The notes under the pieces: generated by a model
What the model was told of the DNA's origin: nothing
Seen by the model: only the letters and a program-made list of their open reading frames with translations
Database searches by the model: none
Shown: positions 1-7,448 of the stretch, one piece after another
Layout of the letters: every line of letters begins with the position of its first letter
How positions within the stretch are numbered: position 1 is the first letter of the stretch
Made by a program: the position numbers and the translations under genes
Origin: Amoebophilaceae bacterium
GTDB taxonomy: Bacteria > Bacteroidota > Bacteroidia > Cytophagales > Amoebophilaceae
Direction: 5' to 3'
Length of the DNA: 13,274 bases
Assembly (NCBI GenBank): GCA_023257955.1
Contig: JALRAY010000026.1
Location: 1 to 13,274, forward strand

Positions 1-245
1 GAAGAAAAAGCGTTATATGATCTATATCGCAAAGAGCAAGATACGTTGCATAGTAACCTAGCCTGTGCAGAAAGAAGAGGAAAGCAGAAGGTATAGAGGC
101 AGGGAAAGCAGAAGGGATGGCAGAAGGAGAATTGAAAAGCAAAATAGAGATCGCTAAAAATATGTTACAAAAAAATTTAGATATACCCTTCATCCAAACG
201 CTAACCGGGTTATCTGCTGAAGAAATACGGCAATTGCAAGCATAA
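1..245 (+). pseudogene. Rpn-family (PD-(D/E)XK nuclease / putative transposase) C-terminal remnant, frameshifted
   Basis: The window opens inside a reading frame (positions 1-93) that reads EEKALYDLYRKEQDTLHSNL and continues through an Arg/Lys/Glu/Gly-rich stretch to a TAG at 94-96. From position 90 the frame one base off continues cleanly: GIEAGKAEGMAEG, then KIEIAKNML, then TGLSAEEIRQLQA, with a TAA at 243-245. The GK-AEG repeat followed by an 'AKNML...TGL...IRxLQ' tail is the usual C-terminus of Rpn-family recombination-promoting nucleases, often annotated as putative transposases. A single-base deletion near 88-92 best explains the break, so this is probably a pseudogene. The nuclease domain would lie left of the window and cannot be judged. 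About 16 of 34 tail residues match the protein at 12350-12847, aligned by eye. A sequencing error at the shift cannot be excluded. Confidence 0.72.
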
Positions 246-271
246 ATACGATAGCTTGTATCCTGATGAAC

Positions 272-302
272 TTAACCGCGGTTGCTACCAACATGTTATA
301 CT
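272..302 (+). promoter_or_regulatory. Possible fadD promoter/operator region with perfect 10-bp palindrome
   Basis: Between the Rpn remnant and the fadD ATG at 328 there is a perfect palindrome AACCGCGGTT (274-283), followed by a TATACT-like hexamer (297-302). A TTAACC at 272-277 overlaps the palindrome, but the 19-base spacing is long for a sigma-70 promoter. The Bacteroidetes consensus TAnnTTTG is absent here. A regulator site is possible but unproven; a chance GC-rich palindrome is a real alternative. Confidence 0.2.
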
Positions 303-327
303 AGTACTCACATTAAACATTCATACT

Positions 328-2055
328 ATGGAAAAATCATTATCATGCCCTTGGCTACAACACTATCCAGCTTCTGTACCTCAAGAAATCACGCTCGCTC
401 CAGACGAGACTTTAATTACTTGTTTAGAAGAAAACTTTAGAAAATACAAAGACTTACCCATGTTAGAAAATATGGATAAAATCTTAACCTATGGCGAAGT
501 AGATACTCTTACTCAAAGATTTGCGGCTTGTCTACAAACATATACAGGCTTACAACCTGGTGACAATGTAGTGGTTCAACTACCAAATCTATTACAAAAT
601 CCTATTGCCATGCTAGGCACCCTTCGCGCGGGTATGCACGTCATCAACATTAGTCCTCTCTATACGGCCCATGAACTAGAGCAGCAACTCAATGATGCCA
701 ACGTTAGAGGCCTGATTTGCTTAGCCAATTTTGCAGATATACCTGCATCTATTATCAAAAAAACACCTTCCGTACATACCGTCATCATTACCGAAGTAGG
801 CGATTTGCTAGGCGGCTTTAAGGGAGCTATCACCAACTTTGTAGCCAAGTATATCAAAGGCTTAGTCCCCTTATACCAATTCCCAGAAGCAGATCTACGG
901 CATTTTACCTTTAAAGAAGTATTATCATTAGGTAAAGACTCCGTGTTTGAACCTGTAAAACCTTCGCAAGAAGACATTGCTTTTATACAATATACAGGAG
1001 GTACCACAGGGGTCTCTAAGGGTGTAGTGCTAAAGCACAAACATATGCTTACCAATATCAAACAAATGCTCACCTTCATGAAGACTCGGTTAGAAGAAGG
1101 CAAGGAAATATTCATTACCCCCATTCCACTATACCACATCTTCGGCCTAACGGTAAATCTATTGTCTGCCATACAAATAGGCGCCAAAAGCGTTTTAATT
1201 ACCAACCCTAGAAACATCAAAGGCATGATTAAAGAACTGAAGAAACATCCCTTTACCTGCATCACGGGGGTAAATACTCTCTTTAATGCTTTATTATCAG
1301 ATCCGCAATTTGCATCTATAGACTTCTCGCATGTTAAAATCAGTCTAGCAGGAGGCGTCGCTTTACAGGATGTTATTGCTGAAAGATGGGAAACATTAAC
1401 CGACAACCCACTCATAGAAGGCTATGGACTCACAGAAGCATCCCCCTGCATAGCATCTAATATCCCTAATGGTACACATCGCAGAGGTACTATTGGCATT
1501 CCACTACCTAGCACACAGGTGAAAATAGTAGATGACAACAATCAACCCGTACCCCCAGGTGAACCAGGGCAGCTACTAGCCAAAGGTCCTCAGGTGATGG
1601 ATAACTACTGGAATAATGAAGAAGAAACGGCAAAAACCTTTGTAGATGGCTGGTTGCAGACAGGTGATATTGCAAGCATCAGTCCCGATGGATTCATTAA
1701 AATATTAGATCGCAAGAAAGAGATGATAAACGTATCCGGGTTTAATGTATATCCTAATGAAATAGAAAACGTAATACTTACCAACCCGAAAGTCTTAGAA
1801 GCAGCTGCAGTAGCCACATGGGAGGAAGATGGTAGAGAAGTAGTCAAGTTATACGCCGTCAAAAAAGACCCCTCATTAACAGAAAAGGAGTTGATCAAGT
1901 ATACCGAAAACTGGCTTACTAACTATAAAAGACCTAAATACGTAGAGTTTAGAGAGACTTTACCTAAGTCCAACATAGGAAAGATACTACGTAGAGTCCT
2001 GCAAGAAGAAGAAAAACAGCGTCTTCAAGCAAGGAAGCAAGGTGCTAAAATTTAG
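328..2055 (+). CDS. fadD: Long-chain fatty acid--CoA ligase (acyl-CoA synthetase, FadD type)
   Basis: This enzyme would activate long-chain fatty acids with ATP and CoA to acyl-CoA via an acyl-adenylate, normally as a peripheral inner-membrane protein. The 575-residue product is close to the 561 residues of E. coli FadD and reads like it throughout: N-terminal WLQHYPASVPQEI, the AMP-binding P-loop YTGGTTGVSKG (residues 222-232), PLYHIF, the ITGVNTLFNALL block, the EGYGLTE adenine-binding motif, GWLQTGD (441-447), a DRKK hinge, SGFNVYPNEIE (the FadD signature), and PKSNIGKILRR with the catalytic lysine at K552. The ATG at 328 is chosen because MEKSLSCPWL aligns with FadD N-termini; 24 upstream in-frame codons from 256 do not. 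It is monocistronic as far as seen and overlaps the convergent MutS-like gene by 11 bases. In a reduced symbiont the likely substrate is scavenged fatty acid; that is inference. Confidence 0.95.
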   Translation: MEKSLSCPWLQHYPASVPQEITLAPDETLITCLEENFRKYKDLPMLENMDKILTYGEVDTLTQRFAACLQTYTGLQPGDNVVVQLPNLLQNPIAMLGTLRAGMHVINISPLYTAHELEQQLNDANVRGLICLANFADIPASIIKKTPSVHTVIITEVGDLLGGFKGAITNFVAKYIKGLVPLYQFPEADLRHFTFKEVLSLGKDSVFEPVKPSQEDIAFIQYTGGTTGVSKGVVLKHKHMLTNIKQMLTFMKTRLEEGKEIFITPIPLYHIFGLTVNLLSAIQIGAKSVLITNPRNIKGMIKELKKHPFTCITGVNTLFNALLSDPQFASIDFSHVKISLAGGVALQDVIAERWETLTDNPLIEGYGLTEASPCIASNIPNGTHRRGTIGIPLPSTQVKIVDDNNQPVPPGEPGQLLAKGPQVMDNYWNNEEETAKTFVDGWLQTGDIASISPDGFIKILDRKKEMINVSGFNVYPNEIENVILTNPKVLEAAAVATWEEDGREVVKLYAVKKDPSLTEKELIKYTENWLTNYKRPKYVEFRETLPKSNIGKILRRVLQEEEKQRLQARKQGAKI

Positions 2056-4228
2056 CTTGATACTTCTCCGGATGTTCTATAATCTCTCTGGCTTTATCTA
2101 GGAGTTTGGTATCATACCCCATCTCTTCCAGTATATCTATGGCAATGGTTTGATTAGACTTACCAGGAACTACTTTGTAGGTATAGTTGAGTTTGCGTGC
2201 GGTGCCTTGGCGGGTAATGTATACTTTGTAGTTGGCAAAGCCTTTATGTTTTGCTCTTTCTTCCAGCAACATCACGAGGGGATAGTGTGTAGCGACTATG
2301 GTAAAGCTATTGGTGTAATCAGCTAAGGACTCCAACACGCTGTACTCTGCGGCTGCTCCTTCTATGGGATTGGTACCACTGAATGGTTCATCAAAAATGG
2401 TGAAGCTAAACTCATCAGGTTTTAAGTCTTTAAGAATTTGGATGTGTTGCTGTGCTCTATCCACTTCCGCTAAGAAGAGGGATTTACCTGCGGCGATATC
2501 ATCGGCTATGTCTATGTAGGTATTAATCTTGTGGAAGGGGGTAAAGACAAACTTATCTGCGGCTGCTATACCCATCACCTGCGCTAATAGCAGGGACTGT
2601 GTGATGCCTGTTAAGAAGGTAGATTTACCGCCTGCATTGGGACCCGTTAGAATCACATTTCTAATCCCGCCTGGCTTTGTTGCATCCATGGTGAGGTGAT
2701 TACCTACGGCTTGTTTGCTATCTAAGAATGAATTCCACATATTCTCAGCTGCTATATAAGGTTTGGGCTTTGCTGCATGATCTATAAATTCTGCAAAGAC
2801 GTAAGCATGCTCGTTATGATATGCCTGGGCTTCTTGCATTAAAGTTGCGAACGAGCAATGCGCATCAAGTAATCCTAGTTCATACATGGCATCTGCAAAA
2901 GCGTCTTTGTGTTCTACAAACAGGGTGTGGGCTGCCAATAGCTTACCGGCATTGTTGAAGAAGTAGGACCAGTTGTTGAAGGGTAGTTTTTGTAGGTAGC
3001 GGATGAGCCTCCCTAATTCGGTTTTTTCTTTGGATTGTGCTAGCAATTTGCGAATGGCTACTACATGGTCTCCAAAGGCTGCTTCTAGTTCTGGGGAAGC
3101 AGCAATTGTGCTACTTACCTTGGCAGCAGTTTTTATAAAGGTTTGTACATCTGCCATACGCATGGCTAGGTTGCGTAAGACCGAGGAATACTCTAGGTAG
3201 TTTTTGATACCACTGTAGGCAGATAATGTCCACCCCAGCTCTGATATAACAGGAACTACGTACGCCCAATTCATACTAGAGGTATCCTTGTTGCCCAATC
3301 TTTCCATTGCTTTTTTCCTGTCATAATTTTTTTGGATTTCTCTCCATCCACCGTAATATGGAATAGTTTTTAACCATAGCTCTTTTCTGAGATCATCCGA
3401 ATCTAGGTCCCTAGAGAAGAAGATTTCCCCCACCAATGGTAATGTGATTGGGTATATAAACCGGTATTGAATACAACAGAAGTCTTTAAAAAATCGTTTC
3501 TTAAACTCTAACCAACCGGCAGATTTGTTGGAAGCAGCCTTACCAGAGGCATAAAAGTTATCTTCCATATACTTGATGTATTCTTTGGTGTAAAGAGGAT
3601 CTCTGGTAGTCCAGAAAGAAGTCACACTTTGTTCTGCCTCTTGGTAGACTTTGAGATGTGATTTGAGGGTTGCTAGCTGGGTGTGGTTGGTTAATAAAGT
3701 CTTCAGCTTTTGCTGTTTGGCTTGTAGGGTGGCGATGTCACTGGTAGGGGTTACTAAGAGTATGGCTAGTACAGCTTCTCCTAATATCGTTGTCGTACGG
3801 TTTATGCGCGACATAAGGTGGTAACTCGGCGCGGTAGTGGTACCATAGAAAAGTTTTAGATCCGACCAAGCATAGTGGTTCAGGATGGGTTCCATCTGTT
3901 GCTGCACAGCTTGTAGCTTCGCGCTCTTTGCGAGGATGCTGTTAAAAATGGTTCTGCGGATGGTATGAGAATCTAATTGCGCAGGTCGGATCTCATGGGA
4001 CGCTTGCTTGTTATCGGCTTCTGCAGTTTGTGTATCGAGGTTGTCTAAGTCTTTACTATCAAAAGCACGGATATAGGCGTCTCCGACGGTGATAGGTAGG
4101 GTACAGGCTGTGGTGGATGGAGGCGTGTTCGCCCATACGGCATCGATTTGTGTGAGTGTAAGGCTGCATAATATGGCTAGTAATAACTTTTGTGCTTTAG
4201 GTAAAGTGTTTGTCAATGTTTGTTTCAT
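2045..4228 (-). CDS. MutS-family ATPase with N-terminal signal peptide (exported MutS-like protein)
   Basis: The 727-residue product ends in a MutS-type ABC ATPase domain: Walker A GPNAGGKST (529-537), Walker B FTIFDEP with D613-E614, an SGTNP D-loop (617-621), and the Thr-His pair T647-H648. Residues about 120-460 resemble the MutS core/lever region, including SRINRTTTILGEAVL followed by the L..KQQKLKTLL helix. The MutS mismatch-recognition and connector domains are absent, so a role in mismatch repair is unlikely. Residues 1-33 look like a Sec signal peptide: Lys at 2, 11 and 14, a hydrophobic stretch 15-26, and a VWA|N cleavage site after A33. No lipobox is visible at C21. No ATG or GTG lies between M1 and V108, so the signal is not an obvious start-codon error. 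The gene starts 51 bases after the SPOR-protein stop and is probably cotranscribed. Substrate and true location are unknown; cytosolic MutS-related ATPases are the known relatives. Confidence 0.85.
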   Translation of the reverse strand: MKQTLTNTLPKAQKLLLAILCSLTLTQIDAVWANTPPSTTACTLPITVGDAYIRAFDSKDLDNLDTQTAEADNKQASHEIRPAQLDSHTIRRTIFNSILAKSAKLQAVQQQMEPILNHYAWSDLKLFYGTTTAPSYHLMSRINRTTTILGEAVLAILLVTPTSDIATLQAKQQKLKTLLTNHTQLATLKSHLKVYQEAEQSVTSFWTTRDPLYTKEYIKYMEDNFYASGKAASNKSAGWLEFKKRFFKDFCCIQYRFIYPITLPLVGEIFFSRDLDSDDLRKELWLKTIPYYGGWREIQKNYDRKKAMERLGNKDTSSMNWAYVVPVISELGWTLSAYSGIKNYLEYSSVLRNLAMRMADVQTFIKTAAKVSSTIAASPELEAAFGDHVVAIRKLLAQSKEKTELGRLIRYLQKLPFNNWSYFFNNAGKLLAAHTLFVEHKDAFADAMYELGLLDAHCSFATLMQEAQAYHNEHAYVFAEFIDHAAKPKPYIAAENMWNSFLDSKQAVGNHLTMDATKPGGIRNVILTGPNAGGKSTFLTGITQSLLLAQVMGIAAADKFVFTPFHKINTYIDIADDIAAGKSLFLAEVDRAQQHIQILKDLKPDEFSFTIFDEPFSGTNPIEGAAAEYSVLESLADYTNSFTIVATHYPLVMLLEERAKHKGFANYKVYITRQGTARKLNYTYKVVPGKSNQTIAIDILEEMGYDTKLLDKAREIIEHPEKYQAKF

Positions 4229-4279
4229 AGTAAATCAGTTTTAACAGTTGTATAATTTTTAAAAGTAACTATCTCCTTC

Positions 4280-5002
4280 TCAATGCAGGTCTTCAACGCT
4301 GCTGTAATCATCTATTTCGTCTAGTAGATAATCGATTAGGCTTTCAGGGTGGTCTTCAAGAGTTTCTGCAAGGTGTTCTAATGATGTGTCTTGTGGATTT
4401 GTTTCAACTTCTTTGGAGTTGTGTAATGATGATGGAATTTCTGCATTCAGCGGTGCTGTGTGGTTTTCGCTTTCTGCTACCACATCAAAGAGGTTCTCTG
4501 TGTTGGGGAATGCTGTTGGCCGTATGATAGCTTGGGGAAAGCGTTTTTTTATTCGAAAGTACAATGGATAGGCTTCTAAAATGTCTAAGAAGACACCTAT
4601 TTCTACACTAAAATTTGGCTGTTTGTACTTGACTTCTGCCTTTAAGGGATAGCAGGCGTCCTGCAGTTGTGCTTGAATCTGAAAGGCCTTTTTACGATTG
4701 GTGCCATTATAACTTTGTATGGTATAGCCTGCTATCGTCTTTGTCATTTCATGATAGGCTCTTATATCCAAGAGCAAGGCTTCTAGCTGGGGGGTAATAT
4801 CATATACGGTTGTAAGGTGCTTCTTCTTTTTGGGTTTGTGTTTCTTATGGAGAGGCGGCTCCACATCTGTTGCAGGTGCAGTGAATATGCTGCGGTGCTT
4901 AGATAAATCTTCTGTATAATCATCAGGGCTTGCTAGTACATTGTCGGTTAATATGCCTAGGCAAATGATGGTGTACAAAGTCTTTAAGATGACTGGCTTC
5001 AT
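4280..5002 (-). CDS. Exported SPOR-like domain protein
   Basis: The 240-residue product begins with a signal peptide (MKPVILKTLYTIICLGILTD, cleavage probably after VLA at residue 24). A Lys/His-rich stretch (53-62) and then a SPOR-like domain at about 90-164 follow. The domain shows the Bacteroidetes form of the fold: IAGYTIQSYNGTNRKKA, then KAEVKYKQPNFSVEIGVF, then an Arg-Phe-Pro-Ala-Ile-Ile-Arg-Pro end. SPOR domains bind denuded peptidoglycan glycan strands at division sites. The C-terminal 65 residues are acidic and low in complexity. The frame is open to 5056, but the ATG at 5002 is preferred because it starts the signal peptide directly. The gene lies between murF and the MutS-like gene on the same strand, which suggests an envelope operon. 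Exact partners are not visible. Confidence 0.75.
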   Translation of the reverse strand: MKPVILKTLYTIICLGILTDNVLASPDDYTEDLSKHRSIFTAPATDVEPPLHKKHKPKKKKHLTTVYDITPQLEALLLDIRAYHEMTKTIAGYTIQSYNGTNRKKAFQIQAQLQDACYPLKAEVKYKQPNFSVEIGVFLDILEAYPLYFRIKKRFPQAIIRPTAFPNTENLFDVVAESENHTAPLNAEIPSSLHNSKEVETNPQDTSLEHLAETLEDHPESLIDYLLDEIDDYSSVEDLH

Positions 5003-5105
5003 GATGCTATGGCTGTATGTGTGTTGTTGATGTGGCGCAATGCTCAACGGTGACAAAGATAAAACGTATTGCTAGAGAAATAAAACTTCTATACAAGGCT
5101 TGTTG

Positions 5106-6524
5106 CTAAGAGAGCTTTAGCAAGGCTTCTACTAATGCATACATATGTCCTCTATCTGCATATTGCCCTTTGGAGCCTTTAATCATGCACACATCTCCGG
5201 CTTGCACAAAATCACGAAGCTCCGGGAGTAAATCGGCTGCCTGTAACTTATGGATGATCCGCATGTCTTTTGGAAGGGTATTATAGAGATGGGTCATCTC
5301 TTTACCGCAGGTAAAAACGCAATGGATGTTATTGGCTACTAGATCTTGTGCTAGGGAAGCGTGCTTGGCTGCTGATTGTTCTCCTATTTCTCTCATATCG
5401 CCTAAGATAGCGATCCTTCTACCGTTGGCTGCTGGTTGCATGGTGCCTAATACGGTAATGGCTGCGCGCATAGAATCTGGACCTGCATTATAGCTTTCAT
5501 CAATGACGACTATTTCGCCTCCGCTTACGGAAACCTGGTGTCGCATACCACGACCTTCTGGTAAAGCCATGTTGCACAACCCGCTTGCTGCTTGTTGTAT
5601 ATCGATTCCCAAAGCGTGTATGACTGCTAGCATGGCTAAGCTATTAGATACCCAGTGCTCGCCTATTACGGGTAAGCTATATGCCAAAGGGTTACCATGT
5701 ATATCAGCTTTTATATGAGTCTCCATAGCGGTAGTGGTATAGTCTATCAATCGGAAGTTGGCGATGGGATGTTTGCCAAAGGTAATGATGGTAAGTCCTC
5801 GCTCTCTGGCCCTATTTGCTACGCGCTCAAAGGTAGCATCATCATGATTGATAATTGCTACGCCATTGGGTTGCATGTTGGCAAAGATATTCGCCTTTTC
5901 ATCCGCTATATTTTCTAGTGAACCTAGGTTTTCCATATGCATAGCGCGTACGGTAGTGATTAAGGCTATGTGTGGAGATACCAGTTGCGCTAAGGGTGCT
6001 ATCTCACCTTTATGATTCATGCCTATTTCAATCACGCCAAAGGCGACATCGGTCGGTAGGTTAGCAAGGGTAAATGGAACGCCCCAATGGTTATTAAAGC
6101 TGCGTTCGCTGGCGTATACTTTCTCAAAAGCAGTCAGGAGTGAGGCGAGGGTGTCTTTGGTGCTGGTTTTCCCAAAGCTACCTGTAATGGCAACCAATTG
6201 TGCTTGCGTGCGTGCACGAGCTGCTGTGGCCAAGTCATACAGGGCTTGTAAGGTATCTGGTACTAGAATAATTCGTGGATCATCTTTGGAAAGAGAGGCT
6301 GGTAGTGCGCTTACGATCACTCCTACGGCGCCTGCTGCAAAGGCAGCTTCCAGGTGGTGATGCCCATCTGTTTTGGGGCCTTGTAAGGCAATAAATACGT
6401 TTCCTGGTTGTAGGGTTCTGGAATCTTTGGAGATACCATTAGCTATCCAGCTACCGCCACAGGTGGTGTGTAATGCGGTCGCTATCTCTGCTGCAGACCA
6501 TGTAGTTGAAAGGTTGTTTCCCAT
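5106..6524 (-). CDS. murF: UDP-N-acetylmuramoyl-tripeptide--D-alanyl-D-alanine ligase
   Basis: MurF adds D-Ala-D-Ala to UDP-MurNAc-tripeptide in the cytoplasm, the last soluble ligase step of peptidoglycan precursor synthesis. The 472-residue product shows an N-terminal substrate-binding domain (DSRTLQPGNVFIALQGP, 34-50), the ATP-binding P-loop GSFGKTSTK (115-123), NNHWGVP (144-150), EIGMNHKGE (166-174), ADEKANIF with the probable carbamylated lysine K210, and the C-terminal-domain motif DESYNAGPDSMR (342-353), followed by RRIAILGDMREIG. Wording around HWGVPFTLANLP, FGVIEIGMNHKGEIAPL and VFTCGKEMTHLYNTLP resembles alphaproteobacterial MurF more than the shorter Bacteroidetes enzymes, which suggests transfer. 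It leads the block with the SPOR and MutS-like genes (103 bases to the preferred SPOR start) and diverges from yhhQ. All key motifs are intact. Confidence 0.95.
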   Translation of the reverse strand: MGNNLSTTWSAAEIATALHTTCGGSWIANGISKDSRTLQPGNVFIALQGPKTDGHHHLEAAFAAGAVGVIVSALPASLSKDDPRIILVPDTLQALYDLATAARARTQAQLVAITGSFGKTSTKDTLASLLTAFEKVYASERSFNNHWGVPFTLANLPTDVAFGVIEIGMNHKGEIAPLAQLVSPHIALITTVRAMHMENLGSLENIADEKANIFANMQPNGVAIINHDDATFERVANRARERGLTIITFGKHPIANFRLIDYTTTAMETHIKADIHGNPLAYSLPVIGEHWVSNSLAMLAVIHALGIDIQQAASGLCNMALPEGRGMRHQVSVSGGEIVVIDESYNAGPDSMRAAITVLGTMQPAANGRRIAILGDMREIGEQSAAKHASLAQDLVANNIHCVFTCGKEMTHLYNTLPKDMRIIHKLQAADLLPELRDFVQAGDVCMIKGSKGQYADRGHMYALVEALLKLS

Positions 6525-6699
6525 ATTGTTTTCGTGCTTACATCAAGGTGCGATCATGAGGGTGTTATATGCGGACAGTGTATGAGGGTTTGTGCAAGAC
6601 TTTGCTTACTGATATCGTTCTCTCGGCATAAATGCTTTACTTTTGCCCCATCATTGATTGTCGTCACCCTTATAACCACAATGTGTAAAGCTTAATTTT
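6525..6699. promoter_or_regulatory. Divergent murF/yhhQ intergenic region; weak Bacteroidetes-type -7 box for yhhQ
   Basis: The 175 bases between the murF and yhhQ starts must carry promoters for both directions. On the + strand TACTTTTG (6638-6645) matches the Bacteroidetes -7 consensus TAnnTTTG and lies about 50 bases before the yhhQ ATG. No TTTG element is seen at the usual spacing upstream; the nearest, 6601-6604, is too far away. No matching box was found for murF on the minus strand. Confidence 0.3.
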
Positions 6700-7404
6700 A
6701 TGACATTAGAACACGTTAGAGATCAAAAGTTCACGGTAGCGGAGCAGGTATATACTTTATTGGTAAGCTTGTTTATAGGGTTATTACTCCTCACGAATGT
6801 CATTACCAGTAAATATGTTCAGGTACAGGGTTTCGTCTTTACCGCGGGGGCTATGACGTATCCTCTGATGTTGATGGTTTTTAACCTGATTACGGAGCTA
6901 TATGGTAAAAGCAAGGCGAAGGTAGCCATCTCCTTAGGTTTTCTAGCTAGTATCTTGATGATGGGTATGCTAGCTTCTTGCCATCATCTCACCATTCATG
7001 CGTCTTCCCCCTTCACTAAGGAGGCTTTTGAAGCGATTGTAGGGTTTACGCCAGGGGTTGTTGTCGGCTCGTTGGTAGCTTACCTGACTTCTCAATTGCT
7101 TGATGTGTATGTTTTCTCTAGCCTCAAACGGCTTACTTCAGGCAAGTATCTATGGTTGAGAACGCATGTATCTGCCTTACTGAGTCAGCTGGTGGATACC
7201 ATCATGTTTGCGACGGTAGCGTGGATTGTCTTTCCCTTCATCGATAACACGCAGGTGCTACATCCTATCGCATGGCATACTTTATATGTGATCATCCGCA
7301 ATGAGTATTTCTTAAAAGTACTTTTCAACATCATGAGTATCCCGATCGTGTATGCGAGTGTCTATGGGATTAAGCGGTATATCACGAAAGGCGAGGAAGA
7401 GTGA
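6700..7404 (+). CDS. yhhQ: Queuosine precursor transporter (VUT/YhhQ family)
   Basis: This is an inner-membrane protein of 234 residues with about six hydrophobic segments (roughly 17-37, 45-66, 74-95, 117-138, 158-180 and 205-225). It belongs to the YhhQ/Vut_1 family, which imports queuosine precursors such as preQ0/preQ1. Family signatures are visible: LTNVITSKY (31-39), FTAGAMTYPLMLMVFNLITELYGK (47-70, acidic motif in the second helix), VVGSLVAYLTSQLLDVYVFSSLK (121-143), and LWLRTHVSALLSQLVDTIMF (151-170). The length is normal and the ATG at 6700 leaves a short hydrophilic N-terminus. It stands alone, divergent from murF and convergent with the porin gene 44 bases away. No queuosine biosynthesis gene is in the window, so salvage rather than synthesis is inferred. 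Which precursor is carried cannot be told from the sequence. Confidence 0.9.
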   Translation: MTLEHVRDQKFTVAEQVYTLLVSLFIGLLLLTNVITSKYVQVQGFVFTAGAMTYPLMLMVFNLITELYGKSKAKVAISLGFLASILMMGMLASCHHLTIHASSPFTKEAFEAIVGFTPGVVVGSLVAYLTSQLLDVYVFSSLKRLTSGKYLWLRTHVSALLSQLVDTIMFATVAWIVFPFIDNTQVLHPIAWHTLYVIIRNEYFLKVLFNIMSIPIVYASVYGIKRYITKGEEE

Positions 7405-7440
7405 TAATGTCTATGCCTGATAATTATAGTTCGTCTTCCT
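7394..7440. terminator. Possible bidirectional stem-loop between convergent yhhQ and porin genes
   Basis: AGGAAGA (7394-7400) and TCTTCCT (7434-7440) are perfect 7-base inverted arms. Inside them ATAAT (7404-7408) can pair with ATTAT (7423-7427). The position at the end of yhhQ and just before the porin stop fits a shared terminator. There is no clear U-tract in either direction and the loop is large, so the call is weak. Confidence 0.25.
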
Positions 7441-7448
7441 TGCGGCAA

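Noticed and set aside
660..1415. 251-codon open frame on the minus strand inside fadD
   Set aside because: Antisense shadow of a clearly coding gene; its Ser/Cys-rich composition has no domain signature.
328..2055. fadD as a horizontally acquired gammaproteobacterial gene, because it is so like E. coli FadD
   Set aside because: Cytophagales FadD proteins, as I recall them, share the same N-terminal and NFVAKYIKGLVP-type wording, so vertical descent explains it at least as well. A tree would be needed.
2045..4228. Canonical MutS or MutS2 mismatch-repair gene
   Set aside because: The mismatch-binding and connector domains and the Phe-x-Glu motif are absent, no Smr domain is present, and the N-terminus is a signal peptide.
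6601..6645. Full Bacteroidetes promoter TTTG...TAnnTTTG for yhhQ
   Set aside because: Only the -7 box fits; the TTTG at 6601-6604 is 33 bases upstream instead of about 19-21.
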